Positions 23,068-36,259 of a DNA stretch of 64,000 nucleotides are shown here, piece by piece; position 1 is the stretch's first letter; each line of letters starts with the position of its first letter. This DNA comes from Luidia sarsii. Taxonomy: Eukaryota; Echinodermata; Asteroidea; Paxillosida; Luidiidae. The stretch lies in the NCBI GenBank assembly GCA_949987565.1, contig OX465111.1, forward strand, positions 3,526,894 through 3,590,893, written 5' to 3'. Position numbers and translations under genes: made by a program. The notes beneath the pieces are model-generated. The model had not been told where the DNA came from. It saw nothing but the letters and a program-made list of their open reading frames with translations, and made no database searches.

Positions 23068-23338
23068 AAAGAGGAGGAAGAGGGGGAAGAGGAGGAAGAG
23101 GAGGAAGAGGAGGAAGAGGAGGAAGAGGAGGAAGTGGAGGAAGAGGAGGAAGTGGAGGAAGAGGAGGAAGAGGAGGAAGAGGAGGAAGAGGAGGAAGAGA
23201 ACGAGGATGAGGAAGAGGAGAAGGAGGAGGGGAGGAGGAGGGAAGGAGGAGGAGAGGGGGAGTAGGAGAAGGAGGAGGAGGAGGAGAAAGAGGAGGAGGA
23301 GGAGAAAGAGTAGGAAGAAGAGGACGAGGAGGAGGATG
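22952..23338. repeat. GGA/GAA homopurine tract
   Basis: Nearly 390 bp of purine on the plus strand (GGAGGAAGA-type). Very long low-complexity frames on both strands are artefacts. Such a tract can form triplex DNA. Confidence 0.97.
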
Positions 23339-23399
23339 GCATCAAAACATTGTGGGCTTGGAGGAGGAGAAAGAGGAGGAAGAGAAGAGGTGTCTTGGG

Positions 23400-26300
23400 A
23401 TTTGAGACTTTGCAGAGCAAACTCTCTGAGATTTCTGACCACCCACAAAGTCATAAACCAACCCAACTCAACAACTTACATGCACATTACCAGAGGGACA
23501 GATAGAAGGAAATTAGATTCAACACAGATGACAGCAGAACAGAAGACTGGAGTCCAACTGGGGAATGTGGCTCAAAGGAAAGATGAAGAGCAAAGCTCCC
23601 CCGAGAGTTTTCGGCGTCTGTTTATTTTCAAGCAGTTGACAAATTGGCCGCATCAGAGAAGCCCAAGTGAACTGACTTTGTCAACTGAAATTGAATTGTT
23701 AAAAATAAAAAAAAAAATATTATAAATCAGGCTGACATGCAGAGCTCTGACTGACTGACTCATCCCAAAAATTTAAGTAATCTTTCCAAGACTCTGTGCA
23801 GCATTTTTTGTTTGGGGGGGGGGGGGGGTGCAGTTGCGCAAAGTGTAAATCAAGGAAATTAGACGATCTGAAGAAAGAGTTGGTTGCCTTGGTTCCAATA
23901 AAAACCAAACTTGATAAAGACTTCAGAGGTTGGATGCTTTTACCCTTGCACAATCTATCTTTGATCTTTCAAAGGTTCTGCCTTTGAAAGAAAAGGTCCT
24001 CTCCTCTTTCACGTATACCATACACGTAGAAAAGGGCTTCAGGAAATGTAGAACTCTAGTCTGCAATGAGTTTGCACATTTTTTTGTACTGCTATCCGCA
24101 TTTCAGAAAAGTCTTGCTATGATCGAAATGCTAGACCATCAACTGTAATTTGTAAGTTTTGATGACACGTATAATGTACTGTATAATTAAGCTACTTGTA
24201 ATGTAATTCTAGTAAGGAGAGCTTGCAACATCTTTCTTATTACTTTAGGTTCTCCCCCCCCCAAAAAAAGGGAAAGAAATATGATCTTTTATTGAATCAT
24301 CTGTACCATTAGGCCATTGGCACAACTGGCCTGAGAAAAATGGAGCTGAAATATGAGCTCCGACCGGCAGTTTGCGTTGAGAAACGTTGATTTATTCCTT
24401 CTTTTACCTTGTGGCTCTGATTGGTCCCTTTGGCTTTCAGTTTACCACAGGTGAGTAATGCTCAGAGTGCATAGCCTCACATTGGCGCAGCTTCGCTCAA
24501 TGCTTCACACTCGCACAACGCCTCCCTCCCCTCTCCCCCACCCAGCACCGGCAAGACTCGCCACCCCGACTGGAACAATTACGCCGACACGAGTAGACCA
24601 TTCTCTTCCCAGATTCAGAGAGTGATGAACGACGGCAAAGCGCTCATTTAAAAAAAAAAAAATCTCCTACACACACACACACACACAAAAATGCCTGCTT
24701 CTTTCCGATACGAATTAACTTGTCCGACAACAGACTGAAACAACACCTGGCGTAATTGAAAAACAGCTGAAATCACCAGGGCCTTGGAAAAACATTCAAT
24801 TCCAACATTTACAAAAAGAAAAGAAAAAGACATCTATAATGTTGGTTTTTTTTTTGAAGGGGTAGAGGAGTGTGATTGTCAGGTTATTTCCGCGTGCGAG
24901 TGTGGAAGCGATTTCGGCAGGATTATAAGCGGGCCCGGTCGGCTAAATGGATTGGCCATGCGTCAGTGTTATAGTTTCCAGTCTGGGCTGAGCAGCCTAC
25001 AGATTAAGCCGTAACTCAGTGAGAAAGGCAATGTGTTCCTCCTGACATGGTCGGCTTACACAGAGGCCTGCCAGGCTGCCACACAGATGCACTCCGCCCA
25101 TGTGGGATTCAGAGTGGTGGCACGGATATCTCATTTGATGCCCTTAAAGGTACAGCATGCGGTGGCCATAAGAAAATCTCGACACTCCGCTAAAATTGCA
25201 ATCGCTGCGGTCAGTTATCATTTTGATGGCTTCTTTCAAAGCTACATGTATCATCACGTTCAGAAATGGGTTCATTCTGATCAATGGCATAGCCATAAGA
25301 ACATTTCCTTACATCAACCTGTCTGCCTAACTGTATGTTTGTCTGTCTGTCTAACAACCTTAGGTTGCCTTTGAGAAAGGTCCTGCCTTTGCCTTTGCCT
25401 TTGAGAAAGGTCCTGCTAGGATCGAAACATCAGGCCCACTAAATTTTAACCTTAGGTTTAATAACATTCAAAGAAGAACATGTACAGTACATATGTAGGC
25501 TAGCTGTTGCTTTGAATGCTTAGGCCCTTTTCCCAATTGGTTAGTGCTATCAATAAGTTAGCCTACCACAGCTACATGTATCTTCACACATCTGTCTATC
25601 AGTCCGACTGCCTGCCTGTCTGTCTGTCTGTCTGTCTGTAGGTTTGGTCTGTTGGTCTTCAGCAAACAGCTAACCAATAGACCGAGTAATGAATCCAGAC
25701 AATATTGGGCCGACCAATGAACTGGCCGTGTATTCCTCCTGTTTACTTTCCTTTGTCGTTTAGCCTAGATGTCGAGGCCTCTGGATGAGTCACCCCTCCC
25801 AGCTAGCTGGCTAGTGTCATTCCCTGTCTGATTGGCCGTCCATTCACCCTTCTCCTCTTCTCTCCTCTCCTCTCCTCTCCTGGGGAGTTCACAGACTCCA
25901 GTCTGCTTCCCATCAAACCAAACCAGGTAAACTATTACTGCGTTTGTCGTGAGATACCCAGTGCAGTGAGTGCACTTGTCACTTGTAAATTTGTGTAACG
26001 ATAGAACAGGTTTGTTTTAAACACGAACCATCAAAATACTGGGTGGTAGCTCTTGATATAATTGCTAACTAGTAACTAACAAATGAGACATGAGCTTCCG
26101 TAGCTACAGGTTCTTCATCAGATGCACTAGAGAGACCAGTTCACAAACTGGCACAAAGACAATGGTTTCAATGAAAGAACTGCGAAAGATGGCATCAGGG
26201 TCATGTATAATGTGTAGCAGTGTCTCGGGGACAAATGACTATAACATTTTGTCTGGGGGCCAGTTGAAGGTCATTTGTTGGACTGGCGAGTGGCCAGTTG

Positions 26301-29300
26301 AAATGGCACGATTCTGCCCTTGAGTTGACTAAGGGCCCTGCTAGGATTGAAATGCCGCACTCGGCACTCGCTCACAAAAAAAACCCCAGAAGACATGATG
26401 CATGTGGTGTGATGGTCCGCAATACCAAAACCTTTCCAAAGATCGGCCCCCAAAACTAATTGGAAAGAGGACCGGGTTTCAGATTAGCCGGTAAGCTGAA
26501 GATTGTTGGAGAAAGATAAAAAAAAAAAAAAACACGGCATGCCAATGTAATGACAGCCACATGAACAAACTAAATTACTACTAAGGCACACTTTTCACAG
26601 TGGCAGACATTTGCCCTTGTCTCGGACCGCCACCTAATCGACATATTTTTCTTCGGTCCATACCAGAAATGGTTTTGGCTGAAAAAAAAATACCCCACAA
26701 AGATGCCTAATTGATTAGTCTAGGACTGCAGGGCTGGTTGAAAAATCCCTGCTTGTGAAGTCGGGCGTACACATTTGGTGCATAACACGCATGATTTTGC
26801 AGAAAGCGGGCCATTTTCTAAGTGCTGGTCCTTTTCATTCGGCTCAAATCGAGGGGAAAATGCCGGGGTATAATCGTGGCGCATTTGCAAATCAGGACTG
26901 TAAATCGTAGGGGGTGGGGGGGGGGAGGGGGGAGGGAGAGGGGTGGGTGGTGGTTTGGGGGAGGGGGGCTACAATAACCGCCAATTTCCTAGAAGCATAT
27001 ATTATCATGAGAGGGTTTTAGCATCACCCTTACAGGCAGCGATGAATCACAGCCCGCACTGCACGGCCCCTTTAATTAATCTCCCAAGCTCTTCAGGGCG
27101 TTTGAGTAATTTGGATTTTTTTTGGGACCAGCGTGAATTCACCCAGTCTGATTCACCGAGTAGCTGGGTGGTACGCACGTGGTTCAAAGCGGGCCGCGCA
27201 CTGCTTAGACAAGGCTAATGAAACAATGCTTCTTCTTTTTTTTTCCCTGTATTGATTTTTTTTCTTCACTCTTTCGTATCAAATCTCCCTCAATTAGGTG
27301 TGAAAACCTCATTAACGGGAGGTGTCTTGAATGGATTAGCATAGAGGTTCAATCATTCGGCACAATAGGGGCGTTCTTTTAAAAAAAAATTGATTGGAGA
27401 CAATTCAGTTGTTTTGTTTTTCTGTTCAGTACAAAATTAGACTGGGAGAGGTAGTGGCTTGGATATACATGCACTGTACTAGCAAGAGCTGCCAGGAAAA
27501 GAAAAGAATTGTTTTAGATCTCAATTGTCTTTGTAATTTCTTGAGCATTAAGAGGGCCCAACATTGCCATCCTTGAAAGGCCTTTCTCAAACTCAAAGGC
27601 AGAATAAGACAAACCCACCGTTGATAAAGGTCCTGCTACTATTGCTAGAGCAAGGCGGGAAGTGGAAGCACCCGCCCCTCTAACTTTTATGAGATTAGCA
27701 CATTACGAGTCTCTCTCGGCTACCAGATGTGTGTATTTTGTCCAAATTCTCAGAAGTTAGACTCCCTGGCTTTGCAATCCCTGAGAAAAATACCCTCACA
27801 AAGGCAAAGTGACTAGTGGCTGAAACACATACATGTAGAAAGGAAAACATTGATGCACCTATGTAGTATGTACATGTACTGTAAAATGGATTGAATTGTG
27901 TTTTTTTTTCCATGGCAGGAAAATTGGTCATAGGTTCATGGAGACTGACCCATAAAACTGCCACATTATTATTTTACGATGGAAGATAATAGTGCATTTT
28001 TTTTATAGAATACTCAATGGAACCAACTATATCACAGCCAGTGGCATGTCTACTGTATTCTGTACCATTCACCACTTGTGAAGTTGTGTCAGAACTCAGA
28101 AATATCAAGTAGATAAACAACTGTCAGACCGGACACAGTACCAGTCTTACATGTATCTTATCTTCAGAGTCCGATACATTTTGTTTAAACAATAATCTTG
28201 AAAAAAATTGGAACCTCTAAAACCAATACATGAGCAATGCAGATAAGTTGAGACAACATGACCACAACTCCAATGTGAAGCAAAACTAATAATAATAATA
28301 ATTCGACCTTCAGCATGGTATGATGATGAAAATGAAGTTAAAATCACAAATAGTTTGTTGGATTTTCAGATTGGCAAATCATTGACCTGACCATGGAGGA
28401 CCTGACTAAACAAGAGTTTCAAAATCGGGGAAATTGGGGCAGGGAGGTGGTAAGACTATCTTGATCTGAAAGCTAAAATCGCTGTGAGTATGAGACAGAA
28501 TATGGACTAAAAAGGTTGAATTTCTCTAAGGCAATGGGTCAAGACACACATTGGACACACATTTGAGGCTACTGAATCCTTATCTGAGATGACACAGTGA
28601 GTGTATGTGTGCAGGCTTGTATTGTATGCAAGAAAAGCAGGTCTTTCAGACTCTAACAATCTAATTGAGAGCATTTCGAAGGGACACAGGTCTACTGAAA
28701 AAAGAGCCACCCCCAATAGGGCTTGACCTTCATTGCTTTTGATCCTGGGTGGGCTAGACAAGTCCAGATTGTCCAGTGGTCAAAAGGGACCTTTTAGCAG
28801 CTTACCCCTCTTTAAATCAAGAGCTGGGAATAATAAGCAAATACACTCAGAGCACAATACCCTAACTTTTCCCTGTAGTACAGATGTTGGGCATATATAG
28901 TACATGATGTACAGGTACCGGTATGTACATGTAATGTACTGTATGTGAAGCATTGGAGGCAGGAGAGGTATGGTGTTGATGTGGCCAGAATGCCCTGGCA
29001 TCCCTTGGGAAGGGGGGGGGGGGCACCGGGTAAACACTATTCTGAAGTGTACATGTATGAGCAACCCCTTGAACAACCCCTTGTCAGCAATCTCTTTCCT
29101 TCTTCTTCTAGTTCTAAACACATCTCTTTCCCCACTTCCTTTCCCTGAATAGTGAATGGATGAATTATCAGATGAACAACCCGTTCATCTGAAGTAGGGG
29201 TTTGGTGGAGCAGCAAGACACCTTTTGACAACCACCCCTTTCCTCCATTTGCTCAGAATCTAAGTGAGGCTTACTGGGTTTGCCCCAAAACAGTCAGGCT

Positions 29301-29440
29301 AACTTCTATTAGACAAGTCTTCAAGTCAACTTCTTCAAGTCTTAAACTTCCGACCAACGCCTCTTGGGAATCATCCCTTCCCTCCTCCTCTTCCTCCTCC
29401 TCCATCTCCTTCCCTCCATGTCCAAAAAAAACCCAAACAT
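23400..29440. other. Remainder of the large first intron
   Basis: No exon is recognised. It holds family A copies (23960-24140, 25366-25450, 27580-27640), CTGT and CTCTC microsatellites (25610-25890), a CA run near 24670, and two repeat-poor islands (24380-25250 and 26580-27340) with TAAT-rich, moderately GC sequence that may be regulatory. Confidence 0.5.
25366..25450 (+). repeat. Family A element with an internal duplication
   Basis: TTTGAGAAAGGTCCTGC occurs twice, 34 bp apart, before the usual TAGGATCGAAACATCAGG. The core has begun to duplicate in tandem, as seen fully developed at 41194. Confidence 0.85.
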
Positions 29441-29442
29441 AC

Positions 29443-29728
29443 CTCCACAAGGTTCCCTCTGCCTCCTGCTGCTCAGCCGTTCCTGGCGGCAGCGTTCGCA
29501 GACCGCTCGCCGGTTCTTGCGCGGCGCCCGGTTAGCCTTGTCCCGCAGGACCACAACGTCCGCAAACGGTTCCACAACAACGGCGGCCGACGGCGGTGGC
29601 GTCGGCGGCAAGATCTGCAGAACGGGCGACAGGCCCGACTTCTTCATCTTCACCTTCTTCTCGCCTTTCCGCGGGTAGATACCCCGGACCATCTTGGACG
29701 TCGGCTGTATGACAGTTTCTAATTCCAT
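29443..29728 (-). CDS. Probable 5' coding exon of the abl gene
   Basis: A frame from ATG at 29728 runs 95 codons to a good donor GAG|GTATGT. It ends after one base of a codon, the phase required to join the SH3 exon at 6729-6914 (Gly-Glu-Asn-Tyr at the join). The peptide starts MELETVIQPTSK, is rich in Lys/Arg, has a proline run (PPTPPPS) and ends in a basic cysteine-bearing segment (RRAVCERCRQERLSSRR). The sequence is GC- and CpG-rich, unlike the intron. Vertebrate ABL1 also has variable first exons joined to exon 2 in this phase, but I see no sequence similarity to them. There is no Met-Gly start, so this isoform would not be N-myristoylated. It could instead be an internal exon, or part of another transcript. 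Confidence 0.6.
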
Positions 29729-30470
29729 AATCTCCCGAGTGGCAAAAATCCGTGTCGGGGGGTTTGTCGTCGGTTTATTTGTCCCCTTCTACCAGGATAA
29801 AACTCCAAAGTCCCGGTCGGTTGGCACGAGAGACGATTCAACGGAGGAATACCTCCGCCTTGGGGGCGATGGCAGGAATTTGCCCACTGTTTGGCTACGG
29901 ATTTCTTCTTAGGCATCCAGTCGAGGGTGTTGAGAATCGGCTGGACTGGCGACTGGCGTCCGTGTTATGATAAACAGGCATTGTTGCAACAAAGAGAGGC
30001 GGGTAAGGTATGTCTGGGGCGGGAGGGACTGGAGTGTTAATGCACTACTACCCCAGCCAGCCTCCGGGGAGTGGAGAGAGAGAGAGAGGGAACCGTCCCA
30101 GGCTGGTGATTCACAGAGGCCGCGGTCTCTCCCAAAACGCTTCAAGACTATCATATAAGCATCCACACTCCACTGCCTGCACTAAGTGTCGGGCTGACAC
30201 CCCAATCAGGCAAAAACAGCCGGCGGGCCAGCGAAGATGCATGAATAATGCATGGGACCATTCATGAGAAAGCTCCGGCAATTCGTCGCTCCGTTGGTCT
30301 GCGTCCTCTCCCCAATCTGGCCCGTCTCCAGTCGGGCTTTCGCTTTTAAGAGGCGTAGGAAAAGTCCTGAGTTTTAATGGAGAGTGGTGGTGGTGGTGGT
30401 AGGTGCTCGCTGAAGAACTGCCCTCCGCAAATTCACCATATCCTCCTAAACAATGGTCCGCCAAATGAAA
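29729..30470 (-). promoter_or_regulatory. CpG-rich island upstream of the 5' exon
   Basis: Sequence upstream of the exon at 29443-29728 is GC-rich with many CpG and almost no dispersed repeats. It would fit a promoter and 5' UTR for minus-strand transcription. A frame at 30111-30464 shows no known domain. Confidence 0.4.
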
Positions 30471-30747
30471 AAGTCAGGCAGGAAATTCAATTCCTGAATG
30501 ACTTTCCTCATCTCAACCACACCACCACCAATGCCTGAGCAGAGTGTGATCTGACAGGGGCGCTTGTAGTTGTATTGGTGGGTCTTCGTGGCTGTGAACT
30601 AAAAATAAACTCCAACTCTGCCCTGGAATATGGTGTGGGACCCCCCCATCTCAGTCTCTCCCTTCAATGTACCCCACAGAGTGCCCTGCACACACCACAA
30701 TACTACCACACGTGCTCTCACTGAGTCATGCACACAATGGAGGCCTC

Positions 30748-30800
30748 TGTGATGTCATCCGAAGGGGGCGGAGCCTGCGGGCCAGAACCGGCCAATCAGC
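30748..30800. promoter_or_regulatory. Promoter-like motif cluster (CRE, GC box, CCAAT)
   Basis: Within 53 bp: TGATGTCAT at 30750-30758 (ATF/CREB type), GGGGGCGGAGC at 30764-30774 (Sp1-type GC box) and CCAATCAG at 30792-30799 (NF-Y type). It lies about 1 kb upstream of the candidate ATG at 29728. The direction of transcription is not fixed by these motifs. Confidence 0.45.
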
Positions 30801-32339
30801 CGGCCCGACTCTTGGTCAATGGCCTCCAGTGTAAATGCCCTGCTGGCTATGGTTTGCTCTATGGTTTGACGCAGGCCTTCTGGCGGCAAAAGTGTGGCTT
30901 ATCACACCAGGGGCAGCCCTGCTTTCTACTAATTAAAGTTGGCTGCTGCTGTAATCTCCAGCTAAGAGTAAACCCTTCATATTACACATCCTGCAAGGGC
31001 AAAGATGCAAGGATTTGTAACTCCTGTCTCATGCCCTAAACCCAAAACAAACTACATGTACAATGTAGATTACATGGTTCCAAAATCAGACAGCCGGGAC
31101 AGCCACGACAGCCGGGACAGCCATGACAGCCATGGCCATTTCCACTGGCTGTGGTGTGGTGCTCCTCCTGAAAAAAACAAATTGACTGCCATTTTGGCTG
31201 TATCCTTTCAAACTTGAGTCCTTTCAAACTTCTGCCCCTTTTAACAGCATCTTTATAACAAACATCTTTTACCAGTAAAACTTTTAGCCTTCATGTCCTT
31301 CACTTATGTTTGTTTTTGGCCTTCGTGCCCTTGCAAATGGCCTTCGTGCCCCCTAAATTTCTGACTTCACCAAGGCCAAATTAGCATTACATGTACCTCT
31401 CTGGCAACAAATATCAAACCCTGAGATTACCCTGAAGAACCTTTAGGCAGGATTGTTTTTGCTTTACAAAGATGGGGTTGAAGTATGAGAGAAAGCTGGC
31501 TTCAACTCAAAACAAGGCTTCAGTCAGGGTTCAAGGAAAACCAGGGGTGTTAAATTCTCGGGAAAAAAAGTACCGGTAGTGCATTCAAGTCACCTTGCGA
31601 GACTGACCATGGACTGACACATGACATACAGTTTTAAAATGACCATCCATTCCTGAGTTTCTCACAGATGTCTGTCTGGCTCAAAAAGTGTGGCTCAAGG
31701 AAAGGAGCTGATGAAATATAGAATCTGTCTGTTGATGTAAAAAGGTTCGTAGCCTTGGAAGATAATAATAAAAAAAATAACATAGAAATCAGCATTGAAT
31801 TTAATAACTCTAACAAGATTCAGGAATTTCAGGGTCAACTCATGTGAGGAATAGTAATACTTTTCCAGGTGATACAGTATATTCTCGGAAGAACCTTTTG
31901 ACACTCACCTAGGCAGTAATCTGGTTAATATTTGGTTAGGCTTTGGACAGAAGCTGGCAACTCTACCACACGATTCGAGTTAAATATTAACTTGGTCTTC
32001 CATTTAATACTGATGACACATGCAGAGTCATAGTGTATGATAATCAGTTAGTGTTAAGTTGATAGATTTGTTGTACATGTAGGTGCATGCACAGTACATG
32101 ATTGTACACTGTATCTCTCTCTCTCTAGATGTCATATTTCCTGATGTTGGCAATCATATCATGCGACAATTTGTCTGTGCTTTGCTTTCCCTAGCAGCTT
32201 CACCTCCTGATGTTTGACTCCTGTTTCTTGTCGCCGGTCTTTCAGGCTGGGCATCCAAGTCACCCTTCTCTTTCCTCTGCTCCTCTACCCCTCCATTTTC
32301 CCCTCAGATAAGACTTGAACTTGAAGGTTTGCATTGTGG

Positions 32340-32480
32340 AAAATACTAAGTGGAAGGTTTGTGGTGACCCCACGTAGCACTTCTCTTTCAAGAAGGAGTG
32401 TGGCTCTGAGTCTGAAAGAGAAGGGCTATACATGCACTGTATGTACATGGTGTCACCGCAAACCATCCACTTTGTATTTT
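32340..32480. mobile_element. MITE-like element, family B, 141 bp
   Basis: Terminal inverted repeats of 33 bp (32340-32372 and 32448-32480) match at 29 of 33 positions. The inner ends are GGTTTGTGGTGAC and GTCACCGCAAACC. The centre is a GAAAGAGAA/TTCTCTTTC hairpin. Homology with other copies suggests the ends extend further out. No coding capacity. Confidence 0.75.
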
Positions 32481-33744
32481 TCCCTCGTCAAAGCCAGCCT
32501 TTCAAACACGTAGTGAATACATTTGGCCAAACTGATAATGTGCAAAGAAAGAAAATCTAGTATAGGCCTACATGTACAGTACCTAAGATTGTAGGCGTAA
32601 TCATACTGCCTGAAAACTGACAAGAGCAAAGGTCATACTTGGCCAATTTTGTTTGACTTTCCCTGCAACTAACCACTCTAATACTACCCCAGGGATTAAC
32701 TTCCAGGCAAAATGCGATATTTGTAATTCATGGAGGCAAGAGATCTTCCTAAGCCTAACAATGGACTACAGTATTGCCTTAATTAAGGGAATGTCCAAGC
32801 CCTCCAAGATTGTGCAGCCTAGTAAATGATGCACTGTACATAACAGTTGACATTCAGTCTCAGTCGCATACAAAAAGGAAACAAATACTGCCTTTCACAA
32901 TGCGAAGACTGATCCGACAGAAGAGCTTCCTGTTTCACCATGGCAACCAGTATTGTGACACCAAACAATTGAAAGATGAATATAATCCATAGAGTCAATA
33001 GTTGAAGCCCTTTTGCAAAATGTGACCCCATATCCTGCTTCTGCAAGTACCCAGAATAGTCTTTAGAAAAGACTGTCTAACCGGTCCTGAATGCGAACTC
33101 ATCTTATTTTACCCAGGTGCCAGGATGCAAATTTGTTGCTGTGGCAATAGGGGTGCTGCCAAGCAACTGGGATGGATACACACTCAAAGACATACATGTA
33201 GTCTCAGCTGCTTTCGTTAAGTTGAGGCCAGGGGGCTCTGTGAGTGCACACTAGTGCAGAGTTCCAGCCCACAAGATAACCTCTCAATCTCCAGAGGTTA
33301 AGTATCACCCACAGCATGGTTGGAGTCTCACACACGTACTCCGAGGGGAGACCACATTTTCTATCAAATCTACATGTACCCTTCCCAGAACTGGGCTCCT
33401 GTGGGTATCCGGTTTCTTCACTTTTTCACCTTTGGCTGGCTAGAGGCCAGACTGTCATGTTTTGACTACGTGTACAGTGTACATGGACATTTTGGAAGGA
33501 AGGATTCATTGTACTGTAGAAATGGAAATGGAAATGTTACATGCACCCGGTACCCTGCTGTAGGAACTAGGATCAAAACATCAGGGCCCCTAGATAGATC
33601 AAATGGAATCCTATTGAAAATCTTTTTAAGGGTCACTCTTTCTGAAGAGTTGTCAGCGATATAACCAACATGTACTGTATGCTTGACGTTTTGACAAACT
33701 TCCTGCTTGAAACCCACCCACTGTACGTGTACTGAACATCCAGG

Positions 33745-33835
33745 CAGCTTGGGCAGGATTTGAACCCGCAACTGCACAATTTCAAGGGCAGATGTCTTAT
33801 CCACTTGTTAGGCAAGTTAGTCAAGGAAGTTGGGT
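33745..33835 (-). mobile_element. tRNA-like SINE fragment
   Basis: On the minus strand CTAACAAGTGGATAAGACAT (A-box region) precedes GTTGCGGGTTCAAATCCTGC (B box), about 40 bp apart, as in a tRNA head. Confidence 0.55.
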
Positions 33836-34004
33836 GGATTCTGTACAAGAGTACAATTACAATGTTATTTGCACATGCATCTTGTGGTAATGTCGGTACA
33901 TATGTAGCTGGAATTTCAAACTTTCAAACTTTGTGACATGTGGGGCTATGAATTGTATCGTACAAGTGCCTTGCCTGATTGGCTGGTTGAGAGATGAACT
34001 CCCA

Positions 34005-34075
34005 GGTTCCACAGGTGGGATTCGAACCCACAACCCCCTACTTTGTCATGCAAGCTTGACTACAAATCCAAATTT
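34005..34075 (-). mobile_element. tRNA-like SINE fragment
   Basis: A strong B box, GTTGTGGGTTCGAATCCCAC, is seen on the minus strand; the A-box half (TTTGTAGTCAAGC) is weak. Confidence 0.45.
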
Positions 34076-34934
34076 ACATTGCGGTGGTGACTAAATTCAA
34101 CACTGGTCTACATGTATACATACATGTACTGGCCTATTAGCCTGAACAGTTTTCTAACGATCCCACTCACGCCAATGACACCATTACACGTATGGTAAGA
34201 CTAAAGTATTTTAACACGTCAATCTATCCTGACCACTCTGGGGAAAAAAAACAATGCTTCCTCCTTTTTACCACAGATTTTTTTAACGGTTTGCCATCTA
34301 CAATCAAGGGTTCTTGTTTCTTGTCATAAGTGACAATGGTTTTGTTGTGCCCTAAGGGTGTAGGATTATCAGGCTGACCTCCTTGGAAGAACAAAAAAAA
34401 CCAACCACACGACCTAAACCAAACTGCACCATTCAGGACAATGGGTCACACCATCACACAGAGACACTCCTTTGTAAAGGAGGGGCTCCAGGGCTGCTCC
34501 GCTTGAGATGGCATTGTTCTCCTTAACCAGTCTATGCTAGCAATACCAGACTGGTTACATTAGCCACAACTTCTTGTCTGACGCCATCGTTTTCCCCCGC
34601 AATTAAACTCTAATGGGCCACCTCAGGTATTCGTCTCCACAGCTTGACACTGTAGGGAGGTCAAATTCATGCTAGCAATGAGAGTTTAGGATGTACAAAG
34701 TGATGTGCTACACATGGATTCTTTTCCTGATTCCACATGCACATATTACAGTGCTTTAGACTTATTCCCTGTCCGATCGGTGAACCATGCAGGGTTTTAG
34801 CCAGTGAACAAATAAAATATACCTTCGGGATTCTCATCAGAGCACACCCTTTCACACTAGCTACACATACAGGTAGCATACAAAATATGAGTCAATTTAT
34901 TGTGCAAAATATCGATTGTTACCTCGGACTCATA

Positions 34935-35385
34935 AGGGCCGTTTCCACTGTCCCAAAAATTATTTGAATCACGATTCAAAAATTAGGTTTTTTTTGTTCG
35001 CGTTCACACAGGCCAAAATATCGCGAGCCGATTGTGGTTAGCAGTTGTGGTCAAACGGTGGGTGTGTCCTTGAGGGTGGCCAATGCAGGGAGACATATGA
35101 AAAAGCGCGGCACTTCCTGGATGTCAGCACGAGCAGTGCATTGTGGGATTTTAAAAAACCCTGATGCGATTCAGCAGAGCTTTCCCACACACATCGTGTT
35201 GCAAATAAACACGACTAATTGGAAATGTCACACTAATTAAGAGTGGAGTCCGAATCACGATTAAAATCCCACTAATGATCGCATTCATTGTGTCCACACG
35301 CACACACAAAGAGTGAAGTTTGAATCGCAATTCAAATCGCGATCCAAATAATCGCGCTTATTTGAGACAGTGACAGTTGACCACC
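34935..35385 (+). mobile_element. Nonautonomous DNA transposon, family D, about 450 bp
   Basis: Begins AAGGGCCGTTTCCACTG and ends with the inverted GACAGTG form. Interior blocks CGAGCCGATTGTGGTTAGCA, GTGTCCTTGAGGGTG, ATTGTGGGATTTTAAA and GAATCGCAATTCAAATCGCG align with the reverse strand of 9371-9780. Confidence 0.8.
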
Positions 35386-36109
35386 CTGCAGAATAGCAAG
35401 GGAAACCCAGACTCACGCCACCCCAATGGTTCAGCCTGGGCAAGGTCGAGGTGGCGGTTGTGGTGGATGGGAGGTGGGAGGTGGAGTGGAATGGTACTGG
35501 GTTTTTTTTTGCAGCTCAGCGGAGAATTAGGTTGAGAATAATGGATCACCAGCCAGCAGCATACGCTAAGAAGCAAATTAGCCGCATTGACTCTGCCAAC
35601 TTGTAGATTTGTAATTGAGATAAGCCTCGCGACTTCCATTCAAGCAGGCCTGGCCAGTTGCTAGAATTTGTAACTCCCTTAGGGATCAACCCAGTTTCCT
35701 ATAACTTTTCTTTCTCTCCCCTGGAATTATCAGTCAATATCCATTTTTGGAGGAGTAACCTATTCTGATTGTACAATAATGCTACTTGTAAAGTTTTGTT
35801 TGCATTATACGTGCAAGAGTAAAGGGAATATCGTACAAGATTCAAGGCTTTTCTTTGTGATGATTTTTTGGCGGCATGGAGATCTACTGTACATGTAGTT
35901 TGGCAACAACCGGGCAGAATGAAGTAAGATTTGAATTCCAGAATTCAGTGGATTCATTCGGAGAACACCCTGGCTCCCCTTGGGTCATTGCTATTGGCTA
36001 ATTCAAATTGACCAATTCAAATTGGATCATATTGAATATTTATTGTGAATGCCAACTTCTGACTGGCTCCGTCTGAAAGTGGAACTCAACCATCATAGTA
36101 GTCATCTTT

Positions 36110-36255
36110 GTCACCCAAATCATCGTCATCATTATCGTCATCATCGTTATCATTGTCATCATTGTCACCTTCACACTTTCGTCATCATCATAATTATCGC
36201 CATCATTGCCATTATTGTCATCAACACTGTCATCATCTTCGTCTTTGTCATCTTG
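36110..36255. repeat. CAT/CGT trinucleotide repeat
   Basis: Interrupted CATCAT, GTCATC and ATTATCG triplets over about 145 bp, followed by a TACATGTA cluster. Confidence 0.9.
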
Positions 36256-36259
36256 GTGT

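Larger units (their letters stand above)
30801..34930. other. Non-coding stretch with repeats
   Basis: No exon is recognised. It contains a short GACAGCC repeat at 31090-31140, a family B element at 32340-32480, tRNA-like fragments at 33745 and 34005, and a diverged family A piece near 33540. Confidence 0.5.

Noticed and set aside
22856..23725. 289- and 205-codon frames on opposite strands
   Set aside because: They are products of a GGA/GAA homopurine tract with no stop-forming composition; no domain.
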